Assembly: GCF_002878395.1 (NCBI RefSeq)
Contig: NW_025892616.1
Coordinates: 124,001-188,000 of the forward strand
DNA from: Capsicum annuum
Taxonomy: Eukaryota; Streptophyta; Magnoliopsida; Solanales; Solanaceae
Direction of reading: 5' to 3'
Length of the DNA stretch: 64,000 bases
In this document: piece after piece, positions 11,016 to 22,390 of the stretch
Numbering within the stretch: position 1 is the first letter of the stretch
How the letters are laid out: every line of letters starts with the position of its first letter
Made by a program: the position numbers and the translations under genes
Notes under the pieces: generated by a model
The model's input: only the letters and a program-made list of their open reading frames with translations
What the model was told of the DNA's origin: nothing
Database searches by the model: none

Positions 11016-11020
11016 ATCAC
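11016..11020. repeat. Target-site duplication, right side of S1
   Basis: The sequence atcac follows the terminal CA of S1 and matches atcat at 8203-8207 except for the last base. Confidence 0.6.
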
Positions 11021-12031
11021 CTAAAGGCTTATGATAGGGAAAACTAGCAGGCGAATAAGAATTTACCAATTCTTTTTCTTGGTCCAGTGTTTACCATCTC
11101 TCCCACTATTTTGCCGACCCTCACCCTACTTTAAATGCCTACACTTCTTATTCTGCCTCTCTCCCATCTATACCTATTTTTCTTTCATTCTTTACCAGCT
11201 GTATATAAACCACAAGGCTAGAAATATCTATGTCATTATTTAACATTACAACCTTACATTGTAATATCAAGTCACAGGACAACCCAAACAAAAACTTTCT
11301 CATTTTAGATCTCTGTATAGACACCAACTCTGGTTCATAACGAAATAATTATTAAAATCACAACACATATTCTTTCACATTCATCTTACCATGCTTCAGA
11401 TTCACAAACTCCTCAACCGTAGATTCCTTTAGCTCTTGAGGAAATAAATGACCAAGAAAGGCACCCAAAAACTTATCCCATAATACTAACTCTGCATCAT
11501 CACCCCTAAACTTCTTTCTCTCCTTATACGACTGATAAATTACATCTTTTAGCTGATATGCAGCAAACTTTATACCTTCAGAATTAGTTGCATTCATTAC
11601 TCTGAAAATGTTCTCCATCTTATATGTAAACCTTTGAGGATCCTCCTCAACCTTAGAGCCTATAAAGGTTGGGGGATTTAACCTCATAAACCGTCCAACC
11701 CGAGTGACCTTAGAAAAAGAAGCAATAGATCTGACACAATTTGATTGATAAGACTTAGATTTCACCAATTGAGTAAGAAAATGAATAGATTGACAAAACT
11801 CTACATTAATGATGTCGCCTTGAGGCGGCTGATCATAAGAATCACCACCCTAAGAAGCTAGATGTGGACTAGTGTAGATAGGTGGGATTCCACGTAGGGC
11901 ATCACAATAAGGAACAGAGACCCTAGACTGGGTTTGCACTCAATATCAAGGAGATTTCCCTCCACATTATACTCAGGTAGGACAAATTTCCCAGTAGAGT
12001 TTACACGAATATCAGATCTTTGAGGAGACAT
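11016..12031 (-). pseudogene. Element B gag, upstream part
   Basis: The minus-strand start at 12031 (MSPQRSD) lies about 195 bp after the primer site. The frame 11358-11768 carries the gypsy capsid region: FMRLNPPTFIGSKVEEDPQ, then IFRVMNATNSEG, AAYQLKDV and FLGHLFPQELKESTVEEFVN. The interval 11020-11200 encodes a basic linker (QNSGRDG-like) towards the zinc knuckles at 8020-8140, from which it is separated by S1. At least one frameshift lies between 11768 and 12031. Confidence 0.75.
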
Positions 12032-12226
12032 GATCTGAAATGCTAGAAAGCTAAGAGTTTGAGAAGTTTCATAGAACTACACTTTATAGCCCATAAATAG
12101 AACACAAGAACTGAAAACATTCCTAAATGCCTTGTAGCCTACGCCTTATAAGTGTGGCGTGCTAATACCTATTAAAAGGCCTTTACTTTATATGACTTTG
12201 TGGACACCCTAAGACCCTAAATCATT

Positions 12227-12240
12227 CTCTAATATCAAGC
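12227..12240 (-). other. Degenerate tRNA-Met primer site of element B
   Basis: On the minus strand gcttgatattagaga stands where TTGGTATCAGAGC is expected, directly inside the LTR edge at 12242. Three or four changes separate it from the consensus, which fits an old copy. Confidence 0.55.
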
Positions 12241-12241
12241 A

Positions 12242-12695
12242 TGTCATGACCCGACCATGACGGATATCTTAAGACCACTATGGATCGGAGACCATCCCTT
12301 GAAACTAACTTCAAGAGAAAAATAATAGTAATAATAATACAGAATCCAATTAAGATAGCAATAAAAATGTTAACAGATATCACAAAGGAAAAATAAGAGT
12401 CAAACAATAACCAACCCACATTTGTCAACAATAGCCTCTAAAAAAATAATAACAACTAAGTCAAGACATGCCACCGAATTTGACCAAAGAGAATCTAAAG
12501 TAATGAATATATAAATAAGGAATAATGAAATGATTAGACCTTCCAAAGGATAGAGGCTCACCACTTCACAATAACTCAAGTGACGTGCTAATCCACCGAA
12601 TGTTGTACTAGAGTAACAGAAAAGTCTTCGGACTCTACATCGTGAAATGATGTAGCATCCTAGGATTGTCAGTGGGATAAGAACTATCACGCTAC
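12242..12695 (-). mobile_element. Element B 5' LTR, gag-proximal segment
   Basis: Plus-strand reading starts tgtcatgacccga, the usual end of gypsy LTRs read backwards, right next to the primer site. The LTR stops at 12695 because element C is inserted and resumes at 22391. The 5 bases gctac (12691-12695) are the target of C. Minus-strand frames here (12222-12756) are chance. Confidence 0.7.
12691..12695. repeat. Target-site duplication GCTAC, left side of C
   Basis: The identical gctac occurs at 22386-22390, just outside the other end of element C. Confidence 0.9.
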
Positions 12696-15368
12696 TGTAA
12701 TACCCCAATTTGCTGAACCTGAATAATACACGGTGCTCATGACCCCGAAGGACCACCAGCTAACCCATGAATGATATCTATACCTGTACACTACATAATA
12801 TGACATAATAATACGAAAACATGCACTGAAAGGCCATAAGTTTCAATACTGAACAGAATCTGAATGATACAACATCTGTGTGGGGTAATAGAATACAAAA
12901 AAAACTGTAAACATTGAAGTTTGAAACACAATAGTCTGCATATAGTTTGAAAGCCTCCACTGTCTGAATAATTTGAATAAGGAGTTGATAGGATATGTAC
13001 CCAAATAACTCTAACTAATAAATAATCAATGAAATAGTGGAGAAATAATCATGTCCTCGAAGGATGAGGACTCAATTCTATTCTGACTGCTGAGACTAGA
13101 ATCTACTGCTGATCTGAAACTCGTGTCTCTGAAACTATGGTGTAACATAAAAAGAAAGAACCACAGTGCAAATGCGTCAGTACAAAAGAATATACTGAGT
13201 ATACGTGTGAGGTTTGCTGAATACATGGGGCTTATATGCATGAATGATAATAACTGACTGACTAATATGAACGTAAGAGTGCACACATGAATACATAGTA
13301 ACTGAGATCGTGAGAACATGATAACTAAATCTATATACCGATGACATAAATTTATTGATATCTAGCATGACTGATACTGGATTTCCAATAACTAAAATAA
13401 CTGATAACATGAGTGACTGTGTCTGACAATCCTAAATCTGATGGAATTATTTGAGTTTCATACCGTAACTAAGTTGACTATATCTGATAGTCCTAAAATC
13501 TGAAGAACTATCTGAGTTCTTTTACTGAGACTGATACTGAAACTATGGGTATAGTTATTTAACCGACATTCCCCAAATATGCTAGAACAGCAAAGCTGAG
13601 GTCCAATTTGTTCCCTGGTTGTAAGGGTGTCAATATCGCGCCACTGGTAAGGACAACTGTGGGTACCCTCATCTGATAGTGTCCCCAAAAGAGAATGGTA
13701 GGATCCTCATCTGACAGTGCCTATCCATCTCATCAACCCTCATCTAATAGTTTTGATGTCTCAACCTATGCTGGCTACATAGTTCTGGAATACAAGGATG
13801 ACTACTAAGAATCACACCCTCATCTTATAGTGTGTGTTCCCACCCTTGGGTTCACTCGGTGCTAATTTTTACTCCTATTTAAAGAGACTAAACATGATTG
13901 ACTGACTGTACATGGACTGAGTTTACGGAATTCCATTGACTAATTGAATACTATTGATATCTAATAACTGACTAAGTTCATGAGATTACTGAGATTTCCT
14001 GAGTCACATGACTGAATGACTTCTATATAACATGGCTTGACTGAGAGTATCATGGAAACATGACATAGCTCTAGGCACACAGCTATATTTTTCGGGTACA
14101 AGTACCCCAGGACTCGATAGAAGGAAACTGACAAGGCATGACATTCCTGAATACATGACCAACACCAATAATCCATAATACTTCTTGATCATAGAAATAG
14201 AATTCATAATTCATAATGCTATAAATAAGGGATTTCATGGTTCACATGGTTATCATAGTTTTGATCATAGAAGGGAATGCATATAACATGCACATACTTG
14301 CATAATCTCAACATCATGAACGTTGCATAACACAACAGCCAATACATAACAAGAGCATGGAAATTGTGTTGCATCATAAGGGTTAGCATAGACTTTTCAT
14401 TTAGATACTATTTAGTCTTATGGAACATGATTCTATCATTCTAGGTATTTTATCAAACACCTTACATGCACAATTTATACCATAGGCGAAATCATCAATT
14501 TAAGAATCTAAAATTACCCAAACTTATAGGTTTTCAATCAACAAACTCACGTACTACATAAAAATTCATCAAGACACCATCTTGAAACATAAATAACAAC
14601 TATCGACATGAACTTGATCAAATCACAACAAGCAAATCATAATAGGTTATTTAAAATATGATTCTTGGACTCCACAAATAAAACGGATTCATGGATAAAC
14701 ACTATCCATACCTTAGTTCGTGATTTTGTGAAGATTGACAGAGTGATTCTTGAAATTTGATAATGAATTCCCTTGGAATTGAACCTTCTATCAAAATCCT
14801 AGGGCTTGTTCTTGAGAGTTTTTGAGATTAATTGAGTATAAGTTGCTGAATTATGGCCAAAGCTTGTATTATAAGGCTTATATAGGGTGGGAAAATTGAC
14901 CCTTTTAATCCTAGGACACGTCTTTAATTTCTAATAAAAATTTCCCAATTTTCATCCTTAGCGCGATGCGCCACTATCATGCCAAGTCATAGGAAAATGA
15001 CAAATGGGAAATTACACGGGGGTACGATGCAAAGCTATCGCATTGCCATCTTGTCTGCTACCTGGAAGTTTGGTGAGACGTGCCACTATCATGGAGCAAC
15101 ACTGGAAATTGACAATTTTCATTTGAGCTATCTCCACGACGTGTTGAAGGCTCATGTGATACACTGTCTCACTAAAAAGGCTCTAACTCTTCACCCGGGT
15201 GTTGGATTTAGGTAAATTTGGTATCGATGGAAAGCTTATTGAATTTTCCACATGACAAAAAGTGAAAATCTTGAAAATTCCTCATGGAATAATCATCATT
15301 CACTTTAGAAGTAAATACTAGGCATTCTTGGGATGAAATTATCTAGGAAGAAAATTTGGGGTATTATA
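12696..15368 (-). repeat. 3' LTR of element C (2673 bp)
   Basis: It runs from tgtaatacccc (plus strand left edge) to ggggtattata next to the polypurine tract; the last base pair of the canonical tattaca is mutated. It aligns along its length with 20518-22385 but keeps two segments missing there: about 160 bp (13370-13529) and about 650 bp (14434-15084). It contains a TATA box on the minus strand (14878-14884), a GC-rich motif array (14961-15140), and acagtg/ctcatct phrases around 13660-13830. Small frames inside (13026-13410, 13458-14207, 14979-15215) are not genes. Confidence 0.9.
14878..14884 (-). promoter_or_regulatory. TATA box of the C LTR
   Basis: Minus-strand reading is ccctatataagcc, about 485 bp into the LTR. 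It is present only in the 3' LTR, because the corresponding part of the 5' LTR is deleted. Confidence 0.6.
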
Positions 15369-15369
15369 A

Positions 15370-15382
15370 TATCTCCCCCTTA
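15370..15382 (-). other. Polypurine tract of element C
   Basis: The minus strand reads ctaagggggagat immediately before the 3' LTR, a standard chromovirus polypurine tract. Upstream of it comes the phrase cattcgaggatgaatgctc, common before this tract in plant gypsy elements. Confidence 0.85.
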
Positions 15383-15755
15383 GGAGCATTCATCCTCGAA
15401 TGAGACTGGCTAAGAGGGGGAACAATAAGCTAAACATGAACTGAACATGGATAAGTGGAACATGATCTCATGACTGACAAGCTGAACATAACATACTGAA
15501 CATGCATATCTTATACATGTGTAACTGATTCATAAATTCATAACTGAGTGCTCTGAGGAACTAAATTTTCTCACAATGAGAATGCATGTATGATGCATAA
15601 TTATATAACTGAGCTGGTACATGAATGCATGATCGAATATGCAATGGCACTTGATACCAAGTTTTTTATGACACATGAGCATGAAACAGAGTACCAAGTT
15701 TTCACTAAATACTAAACATGAAGCTGAATAAGCTTAAGGAGAACTGTTACCTTGA
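15383..15755 (-). other. Non-coding spacer between pol and 3' LTR of C
   Basis: About 370 bp of AT-rich sequence with many ctgaacatg and catgaatgc variants and no gypsy protein similarity. It is the 3' untranslated part of the element. Confidence 0.6.
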
Positions 15756-17100
15756 GCTTGATCTGGATTGGCAGAAAAGAGGTGAGGGTACTTGGAACAC
15801 ATGTCTACTTCTGTTTCTTAAGTTTCTCCCTTGATGGATTGATTTTTCCAAAGAACTTTGACTAGGGGGACTTCTTTGTTCCTCAATATATGAGTTTGAT
15901 AGTCTAAGATTTTGAATAGAATCTCTTCATAAGAGAGGCTGTTCTGAACATCAATGCTCGAAATAGGGACTACGACTGATGGGTCACCTACGCACTTCTT
16001 GAGCAAAGAGACATAAAAAACTGGATGAACTGAGGCTAGATTTGAAGGCAAATTAAGCTCATAAGCTACCTTACCAAAGCGACTGAGAATTTTGAAGGGG
16101 CTGATATATTGGAGACTGAGCTTTCCCTTCTTACCAAACCTCTTCACTCCCTTTATGGGAGAGATATTGAGGTAGACATGATCACTAATTTCAAACTCGA
16201 GACCTTTTCTACACACATCTACATAAGACTTCTGTCGGCTTTGAGCAGCGCAGAGTCTTTCTTTGATCGACTAGACTTTCTCTAAGGCATCAAACACTAA
16301 GTTAGGCCCTATGACTGAGGCCTCACTAACTTATAACCAACTGATTGGAGATCTACATAGCCTACCATAGAGAGTTTCAAATTGAGCTAACTGAATACTG
16401 GAATGATAGCTATTGTTATATGCAAACTCCATCAAAGGCAAGCGGTCATCCCAACTACCCTTGAAATCAATTGTACACGCCCTTAGCATATCTTCTAAAA
16501 TCTGAATGGTCTTTTTTGCTTGACCATCTATCTGAGGATGAAAGGTTGTACTGAGATGAACTTGCGTACCAAGACCCTTTTAGAATTCTTTCCAGAAGTG
16601 AGAGGTAAACTGGGTACCTCTATCTAAGATAATAGATAATAGAACACCGTTTAATCTTACCAACTCCCTAATATAGAGTTTGTCATAATCCTCAGCTGAA
16701 TAAGAGGTATGAACTGGAAGGAAACGAGCTGACTTGGTTATTCGGTCTACTATGACCTAAACGAAATCATGCTGATGACGAGTTCGAGGTAAACCCATCA
16801 CAAAGTCCATGTTCACCTCTTCCCACTTCTAAGTAGGAATGGTGAACTCCTACATGGAACCACTAGGCTTTTGATGCTCTATCTTAACTTGCTAATATGT
16901 AGAGCACTTAGGCACAAATTCTGCAATATCTCTCTTCATCCCACTCTACTAATAGATCTTCCGTAAGTCTCGGTACATCTTAGTGACCCCTGGATGAATA
17001 GAGTATCGTGCACCATGCACTACTGTAAGAATTCACTGCCTCAAGCCATCTACACCTGGAACACATAGACGACTCTGACAACGAAAAACACCATCTCCCG
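15756..17100 (-). pseudogene. Element C integrase with chromodomain-type C terminus
   Basis: Minus-strand frames give a nearly full gypsy integrase. A zinc-binding region (about 16990-16870) is followed by the core with NMDFV (first Asp), LDRGTQFTS (second Asp) and QIDGQAKKTIQ, where the catalytic Glu of QAERT is Lys. The C-terminal frame 15818-16216 has RFGKKGKLSLQYISPFKIL, SVHPVFYVSLLKKCVGDP and LSYEEILFKILDYQTHILRN, then PLVKVLWKNQS, the tail typical of Tekay/Del-type chromoviruses. A stop at 15818 replaces the Trp that normally follows, and the frame then reads on to about 15756. Several earlier stops are present. Confidence 0.85.
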
Positions 17101-17339
17101 CGTAGAAGAAAACCTCTACTTTCTGATTCTGAACTAACTTTTTTAGCTTGAAAAGGCTAGGATCCTTGTCTTGCTATTCTTTTACCTAGGAAACTAAAGA
17201 TGATTCTAAACTACTCTGAATACATACACCGCCCTCTGAACAATCGACTAAGCAAATGCCTAGTCTAGCGAGTTGATGAACTTTCTAAACTAACTCCTTC
17301 TACTGTCCTCAACATGAGAAACACTACCCATGGACAGTC

Positions 17340-17850
17340 TACTGAGAGCGTCGGCCACTAAATTGGCCTTGTCCGGATGATAAAGGATGGTTATTTCATA
17401 ATCTTTCAAGAGCTCCAACCACCTTCTCTAATGAAGATTGAGATTTTTATGAGAAAAGACACACTAAAGACTCTTATGATCTGTGAAGATATCTACATGA
17501 ACTCATAAAGATAATTACTGCAAATCTTTTAAGGAAAATACTATAGCTGCTAACTTAAGATCATGAGTAGGATAATTTTTTTCATGAGGCTTTAACTGTC
17601 TAAAGGCATAAGCTATGACCTTACTATACTGCATGAGGACACAACCCAAACCTACTCTAGATGCATCACAATACACTACGAACCCATCTAAACCATCTGG
17701 AAGATCTAGACTGGAGCTGAGGTGAGTTGAGTCTTCAACTCCTGAAAACTCATCTCATAAGAATTTGACCACCGAAACTTGACCTTTTTCTGAGTCAACA
17801 AACTATCTATATTAGCCATCCAAGTCTAAGAAACTCCTGATATCTGATGG
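17340..17850 (-). pseudogene. Element C RNase H domain
   Basis: Minus-strand reading shows VVYCDAS (first Asp), [20 protein letters not shown] (the conserved Glu of ELAA is Lys), FTDHKSL and [14 protein letters not shown]. Order and spacing are those of gypsy RNase H. Stops interrupt the frame after the second motif. Confidence 0.85.
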
Positions 17851-17879
17851 AAAGACAGGGCAAGGCCAGTTTCTTACCG

Positions 17880-18720
17880 CTTCAGTCTTTTGAGGATCTA
17901 CTATAATGTTATCATCAAAAATAATATGAACAAGGACGCTACTCACCTTAGCTAAAATTTGCACTTACTGAATTTGGCGAATAACTGATGATCTCTGAGA
18001 GTCTGAAGTACTAATTTGAGATGTTCTACATGATCGTACTCTGTGCAGGAATAGACCAGAATATCATTTATAAAGACTATGACGAACATGTCCAAGTACT
18101 GCTTGAACACATGGTTCATCAAGTCCATGAAAGATGATGGGACATTAGTAAGACCAAAGGACATGACTAGAAATTCTAAGTGACCATACCGTGTATGGAA
18201 AGTTGCCTTTGGAATGTCAGATTCTCTAAATTTAGGCTGATGGTAGCCTGATCTGAGGTGTATCTTAGAAATAACTGGCATCCTAAAGTTGGTCAACTAA
18301 GTCATCGATTCTGGGAAGAGGATACTTGTTCTTGACTGTGACTTTATTAAGTTAACGGTAATCAATGAATATTTTGAGGGAACCATCTTTCTTTCGCATG
18401 AATAAAACTGGTGCGCCCCACTGGGAAACACTGGGTCTGATGAATGCCTTATCTAAGATATCCTTCAACTGTTCTTTCAGTTCATAGAGCTCTGTTGGTG
18501 CCATTCTGTATGGTGGAATAAAGATAGGCTGAGTACCTAGAAGAAGGTCTATGCCGAAGTCTATTTCCCTTTTGGAAGGAATGCTTGGAAGATCTTTGGG
18601 AAAGACATCTGAATACTCATTAACCACTAGGACTGATTTAAGACTAGGAGATTTAGAACTAAAGTCCTTAACATGAATGATATGATAAACACACCCCTTA
18701 GATATCATTTTCTTTGCCCG
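17880..18720 (-). pseudogene. Element C reverse transcriptase
   Basis: Two long minus-strand frames cover it. 18352-18708 has the linker (VVNEYSDVFPKDLPSIPSKR), [20 protein letters not shown], then FIRPSVSQWGAPVLFMRKKD. 17952-18296 has [18 protein letters not shown] and the catalytic box FINDILVYS, where the first Asp of FIDD is Asn. A stop or frameshift falls between them at about 18297-18351. The N for D change alone should abolish polymerase activity. Confidence 0.9.
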
Positions 18721-19110
18721 AAGGTAGGAAATAAGCTAACCTCTAAATGCTGAAGTATTACCCTTTCACTCTAGGATGGGTTCATTCGAAAACTGAAACT
18801 GAACTATTCTATTTCTACAATGGACTGTGGCATAGCTGGAATGAAGCCAATCCATGCCGAGAATGATATCAAAATTAGTCATCTCTAACTCGACTAAATC
18901 TGTTAACGTAACTTTCTGAAATATCATAATTGGGTAGTTCCTGTATACCCACTAAGCTATGATGGTTTTACCCACTGGGGTAGAGACTGAAAAGGGCCCT
19001 ACTAGGATTTTGGGACTGATTCTGAAATTGCCTGCTATATAGGGAGTAACAAAAGACAAAGAAGCTCCTGGATCTAGCAAAGCCTAAATATGAACATGAA
19101 AGATCTGTAA
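18721..19110 (-). pseudogene. Element C protease
   Basis: Minus-strand reading gives LDPGASLSFVTPYIAGNF (DSGAS changed to DPGAS), PFSVSTPVGKTI and FDIILGMDWLHSSYATVHCR, the full gypsy aspartic protease pattern. A stop follows VGKTIIA and another interrupts the RT linker. Confidence 0.85.
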
Positions 19111-19269
19111 TGTACTAGTAACAACATCAGAAGAATTTTCCTGATCCTATTAGGTCTAAAGAGCATTGAGACGATTTGGGCGTTGCCCACTAGTAGTACT
19201 GGAAATGGCACCCTGCTGGTTTGGGTGATCGAACTGAGTTGTGGAATAGTTGTGCTGACCCTCATAACC

Positions 19270-20293
19270 TGACTAGGGACAATCTCTAACTCTGTGGCCT
19301 AGTTTGTTACAACCAAAATAGACATCACTACCAGCTATGCAAGCACCCTTTTGGTTCTTACCATAAGTTAGGCACAGGGGATTAGTTCGGGTATTACTGA
19401 CACTGCCCTAAGACTTAGATCCTGGAGCTCTATCTTTGTTATCCTCTCTGAACTTAGGAACTGGAGGACTGGCTATAGAAGGAGCTAGAACTGATGACTT
19501 AGGATAAAACTAGGAATGGTCTCCTCCTTCTGATTTAGGTTGTCTAAAATTGAAGCTACCTATCCTAGCTTTCTTATTCTGCTTTTCCCTCTGCTTAATT
19601 TTCTTCTTCTCTATCTGCTGAGTGTGGGTCATAAGTCATGCTAAATTCATGTCACTATTTATCATGGCAGATCTACACTCATTAACCACACTATCATTTA
19701 TCCCTGAAACAAACTTGCTCATCTTAGCTCTGTTGTCTGCAACCATATGAGGGGCATATATGGCTAATTGAGTAAACCTGAGAGAATACTCTTTCACCGA
19801 CATATTCCCTGTATGAGGTTAATGAACTCTAGAAACTTCGCCTTTCTCAGCTCCTGGGGAAAGAATCTGTATAGGAAAATCGTGGCAAACTCTTCCCACT
19901 CTATAGGACCTGTATCATCTACCCTTTCAAACTTCCACTGCTTTTACCAAGTATGAGCCATATCTTATAAATGGTATACGGATAACTCAGAACTCTCAAC
20001 AGTAGTCACCCCCATAATATCTGTCACCTTCTGGACCGAATCAATGAATTTCTGAGGGTCTTCATCTACCTTAGACCCAAGGAATGTTGGAGGATTCATT
20101 TGGGTGAAGTCCCAAATCCTAGATGCGGCTGAGTTGGCCAATGGGTTGGCTGGAATAACTGCTTGCTGCTCATTATGGGTAGCTACTGAGTAGGAAAAGC
20201 GGTAAATATGGTTTTGAATTCTGCATGAGAAACATGCTCGCCCAAAGGATCTTCGGGCTGAAGAGCTGACTGATTTCTTCTCTTTGGAGGCAT
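19270..20293 (-). pseudogene. Element C gag
   Basis: I place the start at 20293 (MPPKRRNQSA), about 210 bp after the primer site. Capsid sequence FTQMNPPTFLGSKVDEDPQ lies near 20100, in a different frame from the start, so a frameshift lies near 20190-20215. Further down FFPQELRKAKFLEFINL is readable with stops between. A single zinc knuckle (19276-19325) reads YFGCNKLGHRVRDCP, with the first Cys changed to Tyr. The longer open frame to 20417 extends upstream into non-coding leader. Confidence 0.85.
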
Positions 20294-20500
20294 GTTCTAA
20301 AATCAAGAGAAGAAACGGATTAGACTGAGAGATTGACTTAATATTATGCTCACAGGCATGACATGAATACTGAAAGAAGGGAAAATATTTCTTAAAACAT
20401 ATCATAGCCTCCTGCACATAAATGTGGCATGCAACACATCCATGTACAAGACTCTACTAGATGCGGCTTTCAGACTTCCTAGGACTCAATTAAACCTTAA

Positions 20501-20513
20501 GCTCTGATACCAA
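20501..20513 (-). other. Primer-binding site of element C, initiator tRNA-Met
   Basis: The minus strand reads ttggtatcagagc, the exact consensus complementary to the 3' end of plant initiator tRNA-Met, 4-5 bases from the LTR edge. Confidence 0.92.
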
Positions 20514-20517
20514 GTTT

Positions 20518-22385
20518 GTACCACCCCAATTTGCTGAACCGAAATGCTACACGGTGTTCATGACCCCGAAGGACCACTAGCTAACCCATAACTGATATCT
20601 GTACCTACACACTGCATAATATGACATAATAATGCAGAAACATGCACTGAAAGGCCATAAGGTTCAATACTGAAAAAAATGTGAATGATATACAATCTAT
20701 GTGGTATAATAGAATACACAAAACAAAACTATAAACACTGAAGTTTGTAACACAATAGTCTGCATCTAGTCTAAAAGCCTCTACTGTCTGAATAATCTGA
20801 ATAAGGAGTTGATGGGACATGCCCCTAATTAAATCCAACTAATAACTAATCAATGAAATAATGAAGAAATAATCATGTCCTCGAAGGATGGGGACTCACT
20901 TCTATTCTGATTGATGAGACTGGAATCTATTGCTGATCTGGAACTCGTGACTCTGAACCTATGGTGTAACATAAAAAGAAAGCACCATAGCTTAAATTCG
21001 TTAATACAAAATAATGTACTGAGTATATGTGTGAGGTAGGCTGAATACATGGGGATTACATGCATGAACGATAATAACGGACTGACTAATATGAATGTGA
21101 GAGTGCACACATGAATACATAGTAACTGAGATCGTGAGAACATGATAATGGAATCTATATATTGATGACATAAATTTACTGATATCTAGCATGACTGATA
21201 CTAAAATTGTGGGAATAGTTATTTAACCAACACGCCCCAAATGTGCTAGAACAACTGAGTTGGGGTCTAATCTGTGCCCTGATTGGAAGGGTGTCAATAC
21301 CGCCCCACTGGTAAGGACAACTGTGGGTACCCTCGTTTGACAGCATCCCCAAAAGAGAATGGTGGGACCCTCATCTAACAGTGCTTTTCCACCTCACCAA
21401 CTCTCATCTAACAGTTTTGATGTCTCAACCTATGCTGGCTACATAGTTCTGGAACACAAGGATGACTACTAAGAATCACACCCTCATTTGACAGTGTGTG
21501 TTCCCATCCTTGGGTTCACTCAGTGCTAATTTTTACTCCCATCTGAAGAGATTGAAGATGATTGACTGACTCTACATGGAGTGAGTTTACTAAATTCCTT
21601 CGACTGATGAAAGAAATACTATTGATATCTGATAACTGACTGAGTCCATGAGATTACTGAGATTTCCTGAGTCACATGATTCACGGACTTCTATGGAACA
21701 TGGCTTGACTGAGAGTATCGTGAAAACATAACATGGCTCTAGGCACACACTTATATTTTGTTGGGTACAAGTACCCCCTGGACTCGATAGAAGGAAACTA
21801 ACAAGGCATGACATTCCTGAATACATGACCAATACCAACAATCCATAATACTTCTTGATCATAGGAATAGAGTTCATAATTCATAATGCCATAAATAAGG
21901 GATTTCATGCTTCACATAGTTATCATAGTCTTGATCATGGAAGGGAAAGCATATAACATTTACATACTTGCATAATTTCAATATCATGAATGTTGCATAA
22001 CACAACAGTCAATACACAACAAGAGTATAGAAATTGTGTTGCATCATAAGGGTTAGCATGGACTTGTCATTTAGATACTATTGAGTCTTAAGGAACATGA
22101 TTCTATTCGATGGAAATATTAGAAATTGACAATTTCCATTTGATCTATCTCCGCGATGCGCTGGAGGCTCAGGTGTTACACTGTCTCACTAAAAAGGCTC
22201 TAACTATTCACTCGGGTGTCAGATTTGGGCGAATTTTATGTTGATGGAAACCTTATTGAATTTTCCATACGAAAAGAAGTGAAAATCTTGAAAATTACTC
22301 ATGGAATAATAATTATTCATTTTAGAATCTAATACTAGGCATTTTTGGGATGAAATTAGCTAGTAAGAAAATTCGGGGTATTACA
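20518..22385 (-). repeat. 5' LTR of element C (1868 bp, internally deleted)
   Basis: It aligns with the 3' LTR from tgtaccacccc to ggggtattaca. It is about 800 bp shorter owing to two deletions, one at 21199 (160 bp, flanked in the 3' LTR by actgatact repeats) and one near 22107 (about 650 bp, sharing ctat at the edges). The second removes the TATA region. Frames at 20605-21192 and 21590-21877 are not genes. Confidence 0.9.
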
Positions 22386-22390
22386 GCTAC
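22386..22390. repeat. Target-site duplication GCTAC, right side of C
   Basis: A perfect match to 12691-12695. Confidence 0.9.

Larger units (their letters stand above)
12696..22385 (-). mobile_element. Element C: complete gypsy chromovirus with perfect 5-bp target duplication
   Basis: All parts are present in minus-strand order: 5' LTR (20518-22385), tRNA-Met primer site (20501-20513), gag, protease, reverse transcriptase, RNase H, integrase with a chromodomain-type tail, polypurine tract (15370-15382), 3' LTR (12696-15368). Both ends carry TGTAATACCCC-type termini, and gctac flanks it on both sides. Total length is 9690 bp. It is inactive: stops and frameshifts break gag-pol, RT has FIND for FIDD, the integrase Glu is replaced by Lys, and the 5' LTR lacks its promoter segment. 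It is inserted in the 5' LTR of element B. Confidence 0.92.

Noticed and set aside
20497..20520. tRNA gene suggested by the tRNA-Met match
   Set aside because: Only the 13-base complement of the tRNA 3' end is present, next to an LTR edge, which is a primer-binding site.
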